DNA of 48,576 nt from Desulfobulbaceae bacterium (lineage in GTDB: Bacteria > Desulfobacterota > Desulfobulbia > Desulfobulbales > Desulfocapsaceae): NCBI GenBank assembly GCA_031287565.1, contig JAITSS010000023.1, forward strand, positions 1-48,576. Reading direction: 5' to 3'. The notes under the pieces are model-generated. The model was not told the origin of the DNA, ran no database searches, and was given only the letters and a program-made list of their open reading frames with translations. A program made the position numbers and the translations under genes. This document shows positions 1 to 8,621 of the stretch, piece after piece; position 1 is the stretch's first letter, and each line of letters begins with the position of its first letter.

Positions 1-1
1 T

Positions 2-124
2 CACTTCATCCCGCAACGGGCCATCGGCTACCAATCCCCCATCGATGCACTCAAATCATGGTACGCGCAACAGCCTGATCTGTTTGTTAAACAGGTCTAT
101 AAACAGGCGGAACTTGACAGGTAA
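2..124 (+). pseudogene. IS481-like transposase, C-terminal end only
   Basis: The first codons of the window read in frame as the last 40 residues of a DDE transposase (HFIPQRAIGYQSP, then ALKSWYAQQPDLF, ending VYKQAELDR and TAA). The H-x-x-PQRA-x-G pattern followed by a tryptophan and a short basic-acidic tail is what I recognise from the C-terminus of integrase-core transposases of the IS481/IS3 type. The 5' part lies outside the window, so I cannot say whether the element is intact. The 129 bases between it and the end of sppA hold no gene I can support. Confidence 0.7.
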
Positions 125-253
125 TCAAGAAATACGTAGGGACTGTGATGACAGCGCCTGCATTCAGTGGCTGGATGCCGTGCGCTCAATCGGCATGGCG
201 GAGCCTTTTCCAGCCTGTCATATACGGTTTTAGGGAATCGCTGATTGTGCCGG

Positions 254-2119
254 TTAGCGCAGGGGCGAACGCGCCATGGTCAGAGCATAACAATAATTAG
301 GGTCGGTCGGCGTCAGCAGCCGTGTTGCGGCGGCGACCGTCTCCATGGTGGAATGAGCAAGCGGTTTGATGGAGATCGCGGTCGGATCGCGCCACAGTTC
401 GCCTTGCGCCGTTGCAAAAACAGTGAGCAGGCGGCGCAGCGAAAATGTTTGTTTTTCTTTCACATAAACCGCTCGGTAGCGCTTCAGATTGCACAGTCCG
501 GCGGCGGCGGCGACCGCCTCATCCAATCCGCCTAGTTTATCGACCAGATGCAGTTTTTGCGCGTCGCGGCCGCTGAACACCCGGCCTTCAGCGACTTTCA
601 GTACGGCTTCGGGCCTCATCTTCCTGCCTTCGGCGACAATGCTGATAAAACGTCGATAGCCGTTTTCCACCGATAACTGAATGGAGGCGGCCAGAGCTGG
701 CGGCAATTCCCTGGTCAGATTCAGACCGGCGGCAAATTCGCTGGTGCCAACGCCGTCACTGTGTACGCCCAGGGCGGCGAGGCTGTCTGCAAAGGTGGGA
801 ATCGCGCCGAAAATACCGATTGAACCGGTGAGAGTGGTTGGCGCGGCCCAGATTTCATCGGCGTTCGCGGCCAGCCAATAGGCGCCGGAGGCGGCCACCG
901 GCCCCATGGAAATCACCAGTTTTTTGCCGCTTTTCTTCAGTTCCAGCAATGCCTGACGAATAGTTTCTGAAGCGAAAGCCGAGCCGCCGCCGGAATTGAT
1001 GCGCAGCACCACGGCACGGAGGTTGGGGTTGGCGCGCGCCGTTCTGATCATTTCAGCCAGACTGTCGCCACCGATGCGGCCAGGCTCGCGCCGTCCGGCG
1101 ACGATTTGTCCCTCGGCGACGATGATGCCAATTTGTCCCGGCTGATCTTGGCGTTCCTGATAGGTTGGTGTCAGGCGCGCGGCATAATCCTTCAACGATA
1201 CGCTTTTCAAACCGCCGCCGGATGCTCTGGCGATACCCAATGTCTCCAGGTAGGCCAGCGTTTCCTCGCGGCTGAGGATTTTATCGGCCAGACCGGCGTC
1301 TTTCGCCATTTTCGCGGCGTCGCCATTGGCCTTGCGCATTTTTTCTTCGGTTTGATCAATACAGGCTTGCAGACGCCCGGCGGGCAGGCCACGTCGTTTC
1401 TCGATTTCTCCGCTGAATGTTTGCCACAGGGATGACAGCCATTCGCTGTTTTGCCGCCGCACCTCGTCGGACATGGCGTTGCGGGTTAACGGCTCAGTGG
1501 CCGATTTATACGCGCCGACGCGAAAAACATGAAAATGGATGCGTAATTTTTCCAGCGCTTCCTGAAAATAGAGCGGATAAGTACCAAATCCATGCAGAAG
1601 AATCGCGCCCATTGGGTTAAGAATTATGGTGTCGGCGAACGAAGCCAGATAGTATTGTTTCTGGCCATAATATTCGTCAGCGGCGATGACTTTTCTGCCG
1701 GTTTTTCTGAATGCCTGCAAAGCAATGCCGATGCTGTGCAACTGGTCGATGCCAACCTGGCCGAGTCCGGAAGTTTTCAGAACAATCGCGGCGATATGTG
1801 GGTCAGCGGCGGCGGCGTTAATCGCGTCGATGACATCCGGCAGAAAAATATCGCCGTCCGTGTCCTCTGCCGCCGCCAGGCGCCGCGCCAAATCAATGAG
1901 TGGTTCGGACGCACCTTTTTCCTCGACCACATCACCCGTCAGATTAAGGGTCAGGAGCGAGCCATGCTCGATGGGGCGCGGTCGGTCCGCCAGGCAAAAA
2001 GCGACGATGACGAGCATGACCAGGGCAAAGATCGCCAGCGACAACGCAGCGTGGATCGCCCTGATTAACCGACCTAAGCCAGCGAAAATGCTAAAGAAAA
2101 CACGCGGAAAATTTTTCAC
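254..2119 (-). CDS. sppA: Signal peptide peptidase SppA, 67K type
   Basis: Membrane-anchored serine protease that degrades cleaved signal peptides. The 621-residue length matches the double-domain (67 kDa) form found in E. coli. One N-terminal membrane segment lies at about residues 20-44. The first S49 domain carries the general-base lysine at about 205 (GAYKSATEP). The second carries the nucleophile serine at about 411 (GPVAASGAYW), preceded by the glycine-rich RINSGGGSA oxyanion region. These spacings agree with the Lys209/Ser409 dyad of E. coli SppA. The start is GTG, preceded by AAGG about eight bases upstream. It lies downstream of the zinc-ribbon/HD-like gene with a 111-base gap holding a hairpin, so it may be a separate unit. 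Family assignment is secure. Confidence 0.95.
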   Translation of the reverse strand: MKNFPRVFFSIFAGLGRLIRAIHAALSLAIFALVMLVIVAFCLADRPRPIEHGSLLTLNLTGDVVEEKGASEPLIDLARRLAAAEDTDGDIFLPDVIDAINAAAADPHIAAIVLKTSGLGQVGIDQLHSIGIALQAFRKTGRKVIAADEYYGQKQYYLASFADTIILNPMGAILLHGFGTYPLYFQEALEKLRIHFHVFRVGAYKSATEPLTRNAMSDEVRRQNSEWLSSLWQTFSGEIEKRRGLPAGRLQACIDQTEEKMRKANGDAAKMAKDAGLADKILSREETLAYLETLGIARASGGGLKSVSLKDYAARLTPTYQERQDQPGQIGIIVAEGQIVAGRREPGRIGGDSLAEMIRTARANPNLRAVVLRINSGGGSAFASETIRQALLELKKSGKKLVISMGPVAASGAYWLAANADEIWAAPTTLTGSIGIFGAIPTFADSLAALGVHSDGVGTSEFAAGLNLTRELPPALAASIQLSVENGYRRFISIVAEGRKMRPEAVLKVAEGRVFSGRDAQKLHLVDKLGGLDEAVAAAAGLCNLKRYRAVYVKEKQTFSLRRLLTVFATAQGELWRDPTAISIKPLAHSTMETVAAATRLLTPTDPNYCYALTMARSPLR

Positions 2120-2130
2120 TTTCTGCCTTG

Positions 2131-2172
2131 GAAAGAAAGAATGCGGATGCCGCTTCTTTCGCCGACATCCGC
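2131..2172 (-). terminator. Possible terminator between the HD-like gene and sppA
   Basis: Read on the minus strand, GCGGATG and CATCCGC form a 7-bp stem around a partly paired loop, followed by a T-rich run (ATTCTTTCTTTCC). It sits directly after the zinc-ribbon/HD-like gene and before sppA. The loop is large and the stem short, so this is a moderate call. Confidence 0.4.
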
Positions 2173-2230
2173 TGGTGGAATGATTCGCGCCGCAGGGCGA
2201 TTTGATAAGCGTAGCGCTGGCGCGTGGAAA

Positions 2231-2941
2231 TTATGGCTGGGCTTCTTGCGCTCGTTCCATCGTCGTCTCCAGCAGGCGGCGGGCAATATCGCGGCTTGTT
2301 GGTGTCGTCAGTTCGCCAATGCGCCCCGGCTCGGCCGCCGCCGCTTTTTTCTTTTTCAGCGAGGCTTCCAGTTCGGCGAGCAGCAGGGCGTCGTGAATGA
2401 TGGCGGATTCGCGGTTGAAATTTGCTTTGTCCGCCGCCTCGGCGCGTATCAGCGACAAGACCTGGCGGCTGATTTCTGGCCCGGCTTGTAATGCGCCGAG
2501 GATTTCGGCGGCGATTTCGGCGCTGGCGGCGGCGTCCTTACCGATGCCGCGCAAAAATACCGCGCAGAGGGTCACTGCCACATCGCCTTTTTCGCTGATG
2601 GCGATGGCTTCGGCGTGGCGGGCGGCCCGCGTCAATGCGCCGATGCGGCCGAAGTCGCCGCGCAAACGACGTTTGACTTCCACCGCCACTTTATCTTTCA
2701 AAAGCGCTTGCCGCGCCCCGGCGAAATCCTCTGGCAGGCCGCCCAGGCATTGTTCGGCGAACTGGCAATAGGCGGCGCAGCCGAAATCCATCTTCGGATT
2801 GACGAAACGGTGGCCGCAGGCGGCGCAACGGCGGCTGGTGTCATCCTTATAAAATTCGACTTGCGCTCCGCATTTTGGACAGGCGGTCTCAAAAATGGCG
2901 TTTTCAGTCCAATATTGGCTGTCTTGTCCCGGACATTTCAT
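2231..2941 (-). CDS. Zinc-ribbon protein with degenerate HD domain, WLP-associated
   Basis: A 236-residue protein of unknown function. The N-terminus has a CPKCG...CAACG zinc ribbon (residues about 21-42), then a second cysteine cluster (FGCAAYCQFAEQC, about 52-64). From about 75 the sequence follows the helical layout of HD-superfamily phosphohydrolases that I know next to CooC in Wood-Ljungdahl gene clusters. Here, however, the expected LHDIG reads LRGIG, and the expected paired histidines of the next helix read IRAEAAD, so the metal site appears lost. The C-terminus is lysine/alanine rich, ending in a helical tail. I chose the ATG at 2941 because AGGAAATCGCC gives a good ribosome site and the cysteine-rich conserved part begins there; an in-frame start at 3022 would add 27 unconvincing residues. 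Transcribed just after cooC. Confidence 0.75.
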   Translation of the reverse strand: MKCPGQDSQYWTENAIFETACPKCGAQVEFYKDDTSRRCAACGHRFVNPKMDFGCAAYCQFAEQCLGGLPEDFAGARQALLKDKVAVEVKRRLRGDFGRIGALTRAARHAEAIAISEKGDVAVTLCAVFLRGIGKDAAASAEIAAEILGALQAGPEISRQVLSLIRAEAADKANFNRESAIIHDALLLAELEASLKKKKAAAAEPGRIGELTTPTSRDIARRLLETTMERAQEAQP

Positions 2942-3032
2942 GGCGATTTCCTGGGCGCGAGGTGGATGTGGAATGGCGTTTTGTTCATGATGCCCGCCCA
3001 GCCAGCGCCCACGCCTTGACACAGGTCAAATT

Positions 3033-3794
3033 TCACGCTTGCGCCAACATCGCGGCCATCATTTTGTCAACGGCGACAACCGCCGGCGCATCGGCGGGCA
3101 AATCCAGCAAGGAACGCTTTTCCATATCGAAATCGAGCAATGCCGGATCATTAGGAATTGTCGCGGCGATCGGCAAACCAATTTCCCTCGCCTCAGCCAT
3201 GAAGGCGTCGCCCAGTTTTTCCGGGGCGCGGGTGACGATGATTCCGGTTTGTTTGACGTTCAGTTTCAATCCCGGCAGCATTTCGTTGATGCGGCGCACC
3301 GCCCTGAGGCCGCGCAGCGCGTAATCCGTCACCAGATACAAAGTATCGACCAGACCGCTGGTGCGGCGGCTCAAATGCTCCATGCCCGCTTCGTTATCAA
3401 CAACCAGATATTTATAATTGCGTGATAATTTATCGGTGAAATCGTTCAGAATATTGTTGACCATGCAGTAACAGCCTTGTCCTTCCTGCCGCCCCATGAC
3501 CAGAAGATCGAAATCGCGCTGTTCAATGAGGGCCTGTTCGACCAGAAGTTGCAGATAATTGATCTTGTCCATGCCGGAGGGCACGCCCTGCGGATCCTTC
3601 ATATAATCTTCTCTGATGTCGCCGATGGTGCTGGTCACTTCCAGGCCCAGGGTTTCGCCGAGGTTGCTGTTTGGGTCGGCGTCAACGGCAAGGATTGGCC
3701 CTTCGCCTTTGCCGACCAGGTAGCGGATGACTAAAGCGGCGACGGTGGTTTTGCCGACCCCGCCTTTGCCCGCGAATGCGATAATTTTGCCCAT
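3033..3794 (-). CDS. cooC: CooC-type nickel-insertion ATPase for CO dehydrogenase/acetyl-CoA synthase
   Basis: MinD/ParA-like P-loop ATPase of 253 residues that loads nickel into carbon monoxide dehydrogenase or acetyl-CoA synthase. The deviant Walker A (GKGGVGKTT) is at residues 10-18, the VDADPNSNLGETLG segment at about 37-50, and a C-x-C metal-binding pair (GCYC) at 108-110, which is the diagnostic nickel site of CooC/AcsF. A GAGGAGAATTACTC ribosome site precedes the ATG. It is transcribed away from the HdrBC operon, and its neighbours are methyl-branch genes of the Wood-Ljungdahl pathway, so a role in maturing CODH/ACS of the same pathway is likely. The CODH/ACS genes themselves are not in the window. 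Confidence 0.92.
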   Translation of the reverse strand: MGKIIAFAGKGGVGKTTVAALVIRYLVGKGEGPILAVDADPNSNLGETLGLEVTSTIGDIREDYMKDPQGVPSGMDKINYLQLLVEQALIEQRDFDLLVMGRQEGQGCYCMVNNILNDFTDKLSRNYKYLVVDNEAGMEHLSRRTSGLVDTLYLVTDYALRGLRAVRRINEMLPGLKLNVKQTGIIVTRAPEKLGDAFMAEAREIGLPIAATIPNDPALLDFDMEKRSLLDLPADAPAVVAVDKMMAAMLAQA

Positions 3795-3931
3795 GAGTAA
3801 TTCTCCTCTGTGTGCATGATTTTGATATGAAAAAACAAACGACCTTACCCGTAATCATTTTCGCCGTCGAAAGAAAGATTGTTTCCCGTTTTTTCGCCCC
3901 TTGACACGGCCTTTTCGCGGCGACGAAAGAA

Positions 3932-3960
3932 TTGACTTTTCCAGGGTCGGTCTGTAGATT
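3932..3960 (+). promoter_or_regulatory. Candidate sigma-70 promoter for the hdr-met operon
   Basis: TTGACT (3932-3937), a 17-base spacer and TAGATT (3955-3960) match the -35/-10 consensus at 5/6 and 4/6. It lies about 130 bases upstream of the HdrBC start, in the 293-base cooC-hdrBC divergent region, which holds no other gene I can support. Confidence 0.45.
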
Positions 3961-4087
3961 CGCCGGGTTACATCGGCAAAAATCAAGCAAATCGCATCAC
4001 CCTATGCCGGCGCCTTGCGCCGTATCGGCGCCGGTTGTCCATCAATTTTTTTTGCCCTGTCCCCAGGGTAAACTGAGGAACACGCCT

Positions 4088-5407
4088 ATGACAGCGAATA
4101 TCGTATCAATCACGGGCGGCAAACAGAGCGCGTTTATCGACAAGGTGAAGGAAATCCTTCCCCAAGGCGGGAACTTGAACCTCTGTTTGACCTGTGGCGC
4201 CTGCGCCTCCGGCTGCCCGGCCACCGGCCTGGCAGACATGGATCCGCGAAAATTCTTACGCATGTGCGCCATGGGCATGGACGAAGAAGTGACGACCACG
4301 CCCTGGGTCTGGATGTGCACCATGTGTATGCGTTGTATCTATGTCTGTCCGATGGAAATCAACATCCCGCAGTTGGTGTTCAACGCCCGCGCTGCCTGGC
4401 CGCGCGAAAATCGCCCGAAAGGCATTCGCGATTCCTGCGATATGGCGATGCGTACCGAAACCAACAGCGCCATGGGCACCGCGCCTGACGATTTTAAGTT
4501 TGTTGTTGAGGATGTGCTGGCCGAATATCAGGAAGCGCAGCCGGAATTCGCCGACATGCAGGCGCCAATTGATAAAGAAGGGGCCTATTTTTTCCTGAAT
4601 CAGAACTCACGCGAACCGAATACCGAGCCGGACGAGCTGGTGCCGCTGTGGAAAATTCTGCATCTGGCTGGCGCCGACTGGACTTACGGTTCCAAAGGTT
4701 GGGCTGCCGAAAACTACTGTCTGTTTCTGGCTGATAATAAGTGTTGGGAACATGTAACCCGCGTTTCCGCCAAGCAGGCCGACGACCTTGGGTGTAAGGT
4801 CTTTCTCAATACCGAGTGAGGCCATATCACCTTCTCGGTCCGGTCCGGACTGAAAAAATTCGGTATTGAGCACAAATTTGAAGTGAAATCGATCTACGAG
4901 TACTACGCCAAATGGATTCGTGAAGGCAAACTGAAGGTCAGTTCCGACTGGAATAAGGAACGGAAGGTTAAATTCACGATTCAGGATCCGTGCCAGATTG
5001 TTCGCAAAACCTTCGGCGACCCGATTGCCGATGATTTGCGCTACGTTATTGGCAAGGTGGTCGGCGAGGAGAACATCATCGAGATGACTCCGAACAAGTC
5101 GAATAACTACTGCTGCGGCGGCGGCGGCGGCTTCTTGCAGTCGGGTTTTACGGAAGCCCGGCGCGCCTACGGCAAAGTTAAATTCGACCAGATTATGGAG
5201 ACTGGCGCCGATTACTGCATTACCGGTTGCCATAACTGCCATGCTCAGGTGCACGACATTGGCCATCATTTCGGCGGCCATTACAGCACAGTGCATATCT
5301 GGACACTGATTTGTCTGTCGTTGGGTGTCCTGGGGCCGAACGAACGCGCCTATTTGGGCGATGACTTGAAGGATGTCAACGTCTTCCATCCGGAATCGGA
5401 GCACTGA
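4088..5407 (+). CDS. hdrBC: Selenocysteine-containing HdrC-HdrB fusion (heterodisulfide-reductase-like Fe-S subunit)
   Basis: 439-residue fusion read through an in-frame UGA (4817-4819), taken as selenocysteine 244. The N-terminal HdrC part has two [4Fe-4S] ferredoxin motifs (CLTCGACASGCP near 32 and CTMCMRCIYVCP near 77). The HdrB part has CCG-type motifs: DPCQIV, YCCGGGGG near 341 and GCHNC near 380. The UGA lies in TE-Sec-GH, where related Fe-S oxidoreductases have TECGH, so Sec replaces a cluster-ligand cysteine. The reading frame stays conserved and open on both sides of the UGA, and a SECIS-like hairpin follows it. GAGGA lies eight bases before the ATG. Role by family and context: passes electrons between HdrA and the MetFV module in the cytoplasm. 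Read without recoding, the gene would be split at 4819. A nonsense mutation is the alternative but fits less well. Confidence 0.88.
4832..4856 (+). promoter_or_regulatory. Bacterial SECIS element in hdrBC
   Basis: A hairpin inside the coding sequence, 16 bases after the UGA. CGGTCC (4836-4841) pairs with GGACTG (4847-4852), including one G-U pair, and is extended by T-A pairs below one mismatch. The apical loop is GGTCC. A GGU in the loop of a short stem 16-37 bases behind the UGA is the established pattern bound by SelB, as in E. coli fdhF. Pairing was worked out by eye, not by folding software. Confidence 0.75.
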
Positions 5408-5416
5408 CGCTGAAAG

Positions 5417-5457
5417 ATGGGCGGATGTCGCGGATGCGGTGTCCGCCCATTCTATTT
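5417..5457 (+). terminator. Hairpin between hdrBC and hdrA, terminator or attenuator
   Basis: ATGGGCGGA (5417-5425) and TCCGCCCAT (5442-5450) form a perfect 9-bp stem with a 16-base loop, followed by TCTATTTC. It begins ten bases after the hdrBC stop codon. The U-run is short, so partial termination or mRNA-end protection is more likely than a full stop; 128 bases then separate it from hdrA. Confidence 0.5.
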
Positions 5458-5585
5458 CAGGCGGGCGCGGCGTCGGACAGAGGTATCGAAACGTGATATG
5501 GCTGGTGTGACGCCGTGACCTTCCGACGGCGGTTGTCTGCGGGCCGGGAATTTTCCCCTCGTGAACCTTGACTAATAGGGTAGCA

Positions 5586-8500
5586 ATGCAAAAGAAAACG
5601 AAACTTCAATCCAACGGTTCTGTGCTGGTGGTGGGCGGGGGATTGGGCGGCATCCGGGCGGCGCTGGACCTCGCGGAAGCCAGAAAGGACGTGATCCTGG
5701 TCGATAAGGCGCCCTGTATTGGCGGCCTTATGACCCAGTTGGATCGCACCTTCCCAACCAACAATTGTGATCTCTGCACGGTGGCGCCATTCACCGCCAA
5801 AGACAGCCGCGGCGGCCACCTCGATATGCGCGGCCTGACCACGGTTACGGCTGTAAAAGGCAAGGAGGGAAATTTCACTGTTTCCCTGATGACCGCGCCC
5901 CGCTTCGTCAATGTCGAAAAATGCACCGCCTGCGGCGAATGCCAACGCAAATATCCTGAATGCGTCAGCTTCGCCCCCGGCCTCGACCCCCGCGCTCCCA
6001 CCTGTATGCGCTATCCGAAAGCGACGCCCTATGCCTATGTCATTGACATGGCCAAATGCGCCGACAAGGAAGGGCTGAAACAATGCTGCCCGGTCGGCGC
6101 GATTGAAACGGACGCTTTGCCGAAAGTCGAAGAAGCGCAATGCGGCTCGATTATTCTCGCGGCGGGCGCGGCCCTCTTCGATCCCAGCCACCTCGATTAT
6201 TTCGGCTACGCGGCCCAGCCGGATGTGGTGACGAGTCTGGAGTATGAGCGGATTCTCTCGGCTTCTGGCCCGACCGGCGGCAAACTGCTGCGGCCTTCCA
6301 ACGGTCAACCGCCGAAGAAGGTCGCCTGGATTCAGTGCGTCGGCTCACGCGGCCTGCAAAAAGGCGCGGGCGCCTACTGTTCCAGCGCCTGCTGTATGTT
6401 CGCTCTGAAGGAAGCGATGGTCACGCGCGAGCGTTTCGACAGCGAGATCGAGACGACCATTTTCTACATGGACATGCGCGCCTTTGGCAAAGACTATGAA
6501 AAATATCTGAACCGCGCCAAAGAGCAGTACGGCGTTCGTCTGGTGCATAGTCGTCCGCACGATGTTTTGCGTCCGGTCGGGATGGATAAATTGCAAATCC
6601 TCTACACTGTCGATGAAGCGCCGAAACACATCACCGAAGAGTTCGACATGGTGGTGCTGTCCACCGGCTTCAAGATGAACGAGGATGTGAAGAAGCTGGC
6701 CGAGGATTTGGCTGTCGAATTGTACGCCGACGGCTTCCCGAAAACCGACTGTTTCAACGCCGTCGCCACTTCGGTTCCTGGCGTGTATGTCTGCGGCACC
6801 CTCCAGGGCGGCAAAGATATTCCGGAGACGATGACCCAGGCCAGCGCCGCATCGTGTCTGGCTGGCGCGAAAGTCGCCGTCACGCCGCGTCCGAAGGCTG
6901 AATTGCCGGCGGTGACGCCGGAATGCGCGGGTTCACCCAGAGTTGGGGTTTTGGTGACCTTGTGCGACCATGAAAGCACGGCGCTTGATACCACAGCCTT
7001 GGTTGAATACGCCAAAAGCATTCCTCATGTCGTGTGCGCCGCCGCTTTTGAGGCGGCCTGTGACCCGTCTTCGTTTGATGCCGTCAAAGCGGCTATTTTG
7101 GCCAATGGTGTGAACAGAGTCGTCGTTGCCGGTTCTTCGCCTCGTTATGAGCTGGAGAAATACCAGGCGATGCTGGCACCGGTCGGCATCAACAAATATC
7201 TGATCGAAGTGGCCAATATCCGCGAGCAGGCGGCTTGGGTTCATGCCGGAGAACCGGCGGCGGCGAATGCCAAAGCCAAACAACTTGTCGCCATGGCGGT
7301 GGCTGGGGTCATGGCCGCCAAACCGCTGGCTGATCATGTTGTGCCCGCCAACAAAAACGCTTTGGTGGTTGGTGGCGGCGTCACCGGCATGACCGCCGCC
7401 TTGGAGCTGGCCGGGCAGGGCGCGAAGGTATGTCTGGTTGAAAAAACCGCCGAGCTGGGCGGCGTGGCGCGAAATCTCGTTAAGACCATAGAAGGTGGCG
7501 ATGTCCAAGCCCTGATTGCCGATTTGGTGGAAAAAACCACCAGCCACCCGAATATCAAAGTCTTCACCGCAACGGAAATCGTTGACCACAGCGGCCAAGT
7601 CGGTTTGTTCCGCACCGGTCTGTCGGTGAACGGCGCCTACAAAGAAATTGAGCACGGCGCGACCATTCTGGCCACCGGCGCGACGCCGAATCAGCCGCAG
7701 GCGTTTCTTTTGGGCGAAAACAGCCGCGTGTGCACCCAGCTTGACTTGCAGAAAGTTGTCAACGAGCAGCCAAAAGAAGTCAAGAAGTGGAAAAATGTGG
7801 TGATGATTCAATGCGTTGGCTCACGCGACGCCGATAATCCCAACTGCTCGCGCCTGTGTTGTCAGAGTAGCATCAAAAACGCGCTGGCGATTCTCAAAGA
7901 AAATCCGAATGCCCGGATTTTTGTCCTTTATCGCGATCTGCGCACCTATGGCCGTTTTGAAGAATATTATCAGAAGGCGCGTGAGCTGGGCGTGATCTTT
8001 GTCCGGTATTCCGTTGATAATCCGCCCAAAGTCGAGGCGGCCGGGCATTATGCCAACGTCACTTTCACCGATGTTATTATGGGGCGGCAGGTGGTGGTCA
8101 GCGCCGATTGTGTTGGTCTCAGCACCGGATTTGTCGCCAGCCGGAAGTCGAATGAAGCGCTGGCCAAAGTCTTCGGCCTGCCGCTGACCGACGACGGGTA
8201 TTTCGCTGAGATGCATGTCAAACTGCGTCCGGTTGATATGGACAAGGCTGGTTTCTTTGTCGCCGGTTGCGCCCATTCGCCGAAGGTCATTGCCGAAAAT
8301 CTGACTCAGGCCAGGGCGGCGGCTTCGCGCGCTATGACCGTTCTGGCCAACGATACGTTGGTGCAAGAGGCCAAATTCGCCCATGTTGACCGTGCTCGTT
8401 GCGCCGCCTGCCTGGTTTGCGTTCGCGCCTGTCCGTTTGATGTGCCGCAGATCACCGTGGACGACAAGGGGCTTGGTCGCTCGTATATTGATCCGGTGAA

Positions 8501-8621
8501 ATGCCACGGTTGCGGCACCTGCGCCGCTGAATGTCCGGCCAAGGCCATTCAGCTCAACCAATTCGAGGATGTTCAGATTCTTTCAAGCCTCGATCAACTC
8601 TTAGCCAAGGTGAACGCATAA
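5586..8621 (+). CDS. hdrA: HdrA-like flavoprotein (long form with duplicated FAD domain)
   Basis: About 1011 residues. Likely the electron-bifurcating flavin subunit of the cytoplasmic Hdr-Met complex. The N-terminal nucleotide-binding motif (VLVVGGGLGG) begins near residue 13, followed by the HdrA cysteine region NNCDLCTV and a ferredoxin-type insert (CTACGECQRKYPEC and CCPVGA). A second flavoprotein module starts near 592 (ALVVGGGVTGM), with a repeated QCVGSRD...CSRLCC segment, so the protein is an internal tandem of two HdrA-like halves. Two [4Fe-4S] motifs close it: CAACLVCVRACP near 938 and CHGCGTCAAECP near 972. No in-frame UGA was seen. I chose ATG 5586; an in-frame TTG at 5568 is possible. 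The stop overlaps the mvhD start in TAATG, implying translational coupling. The exact flavin count and bifurcation are inference from family. Confidence 0.92.
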   Translation: MQKKTKLQSNGSVLVVGGGLGGIRAALDLAEARKDVILVDKAPCIGGLMTQLDRTFPTNNCDLCTVAPFTAKDSRGGHLDMRGLTTVTAVKGKEGNFTVSLMTAPRFVNVEKCTACGECQRKYPECVSFAPGLDPRAPTCMRYPKATPYAYVIDMAKCADKEGLKQCCPVGAIETDALPKVEEAQCGSIILAAGAALFDPSHLDYFGYAAQPDVVTSLEYERILSASGPTGGKLLRPSNGQPPKKVAWIQCVGSRGLQKGAGAYCSSACCMFALKEAMVTRERFDSEIETTIFYMDMRAFGKDYEKYLNRAKEQYGVRLVHSRPHDVLRPVGMDKLQILYTVDEAPKHITEEFDMVVLSTGFKMNEDVKKLAEDLAVELYADGFPKTDCFNAVATSVPGVYVCGTLQGGKDIPETMTQASAASCLAGAKVAVTPRPKAELPAVTPECAGSPRVGVLVTLCDHESTALDTTALVEYAKSIPHVVCAAAFEAACDPSSFDAVKAAILANGVNRVVVAGSSPRYELEKYQAMLAPVGINKYLIEVANIREQAAWVHAGEPAAANAKAKQLVAMAVAGVMAAKPLADHVVPANKNALVVGGGVTGMTAALELAGQGAKVCLVEKTAELGGVARNLVKTIEGGDVQALIADLVEKTTSHPNIKVFTATEIVDHSGQVGLFRTGLSVNGAYKEIEHGATILATGATPNQPQAFLLGENSRVCTQLDLQKVVNEQPKEVKKWKNVVMIQCVGSRDADNPNCSRLCCQSSIKNALAILKENPNARIFVLYRDLRTYGRFEEYYQKARELGVIFVRYSVDNPPKVEAAGHYANVTFTDVIMGRQVVVSADCVGLSTGFVASRKSNEALAKVFGLPLTDDGYFAEMHVKLRPVDMDKAGFFVAGCAHSPKVIAENLTQARAAASRAMTVLANDTLVQEAKFAHVDRARCAACLVCVRACPFDVPQITVDDKGLGRSYIDPVKCHGCGTCAAECPAKAIQLNQFEDVQILSSLDQLLAKVNA

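Noticed and set aside
2941-3022. 27-residue N-terminal extension of the zinc-ribbon/HD-like protein
   Set aside because: His/Pro/Arg-rich and unlike the family; the ATG at 2941 has a better ribosome site.
4883-5407. Separate 174-residue HdrB-like gene starting inside the HdrBC region
   Set aside because: Its frame is continuous with the upstream gene across a single TGA, has no ribosome site at its first ATG, and starts in mid-domain; selenocysteine read-through explains both halves.
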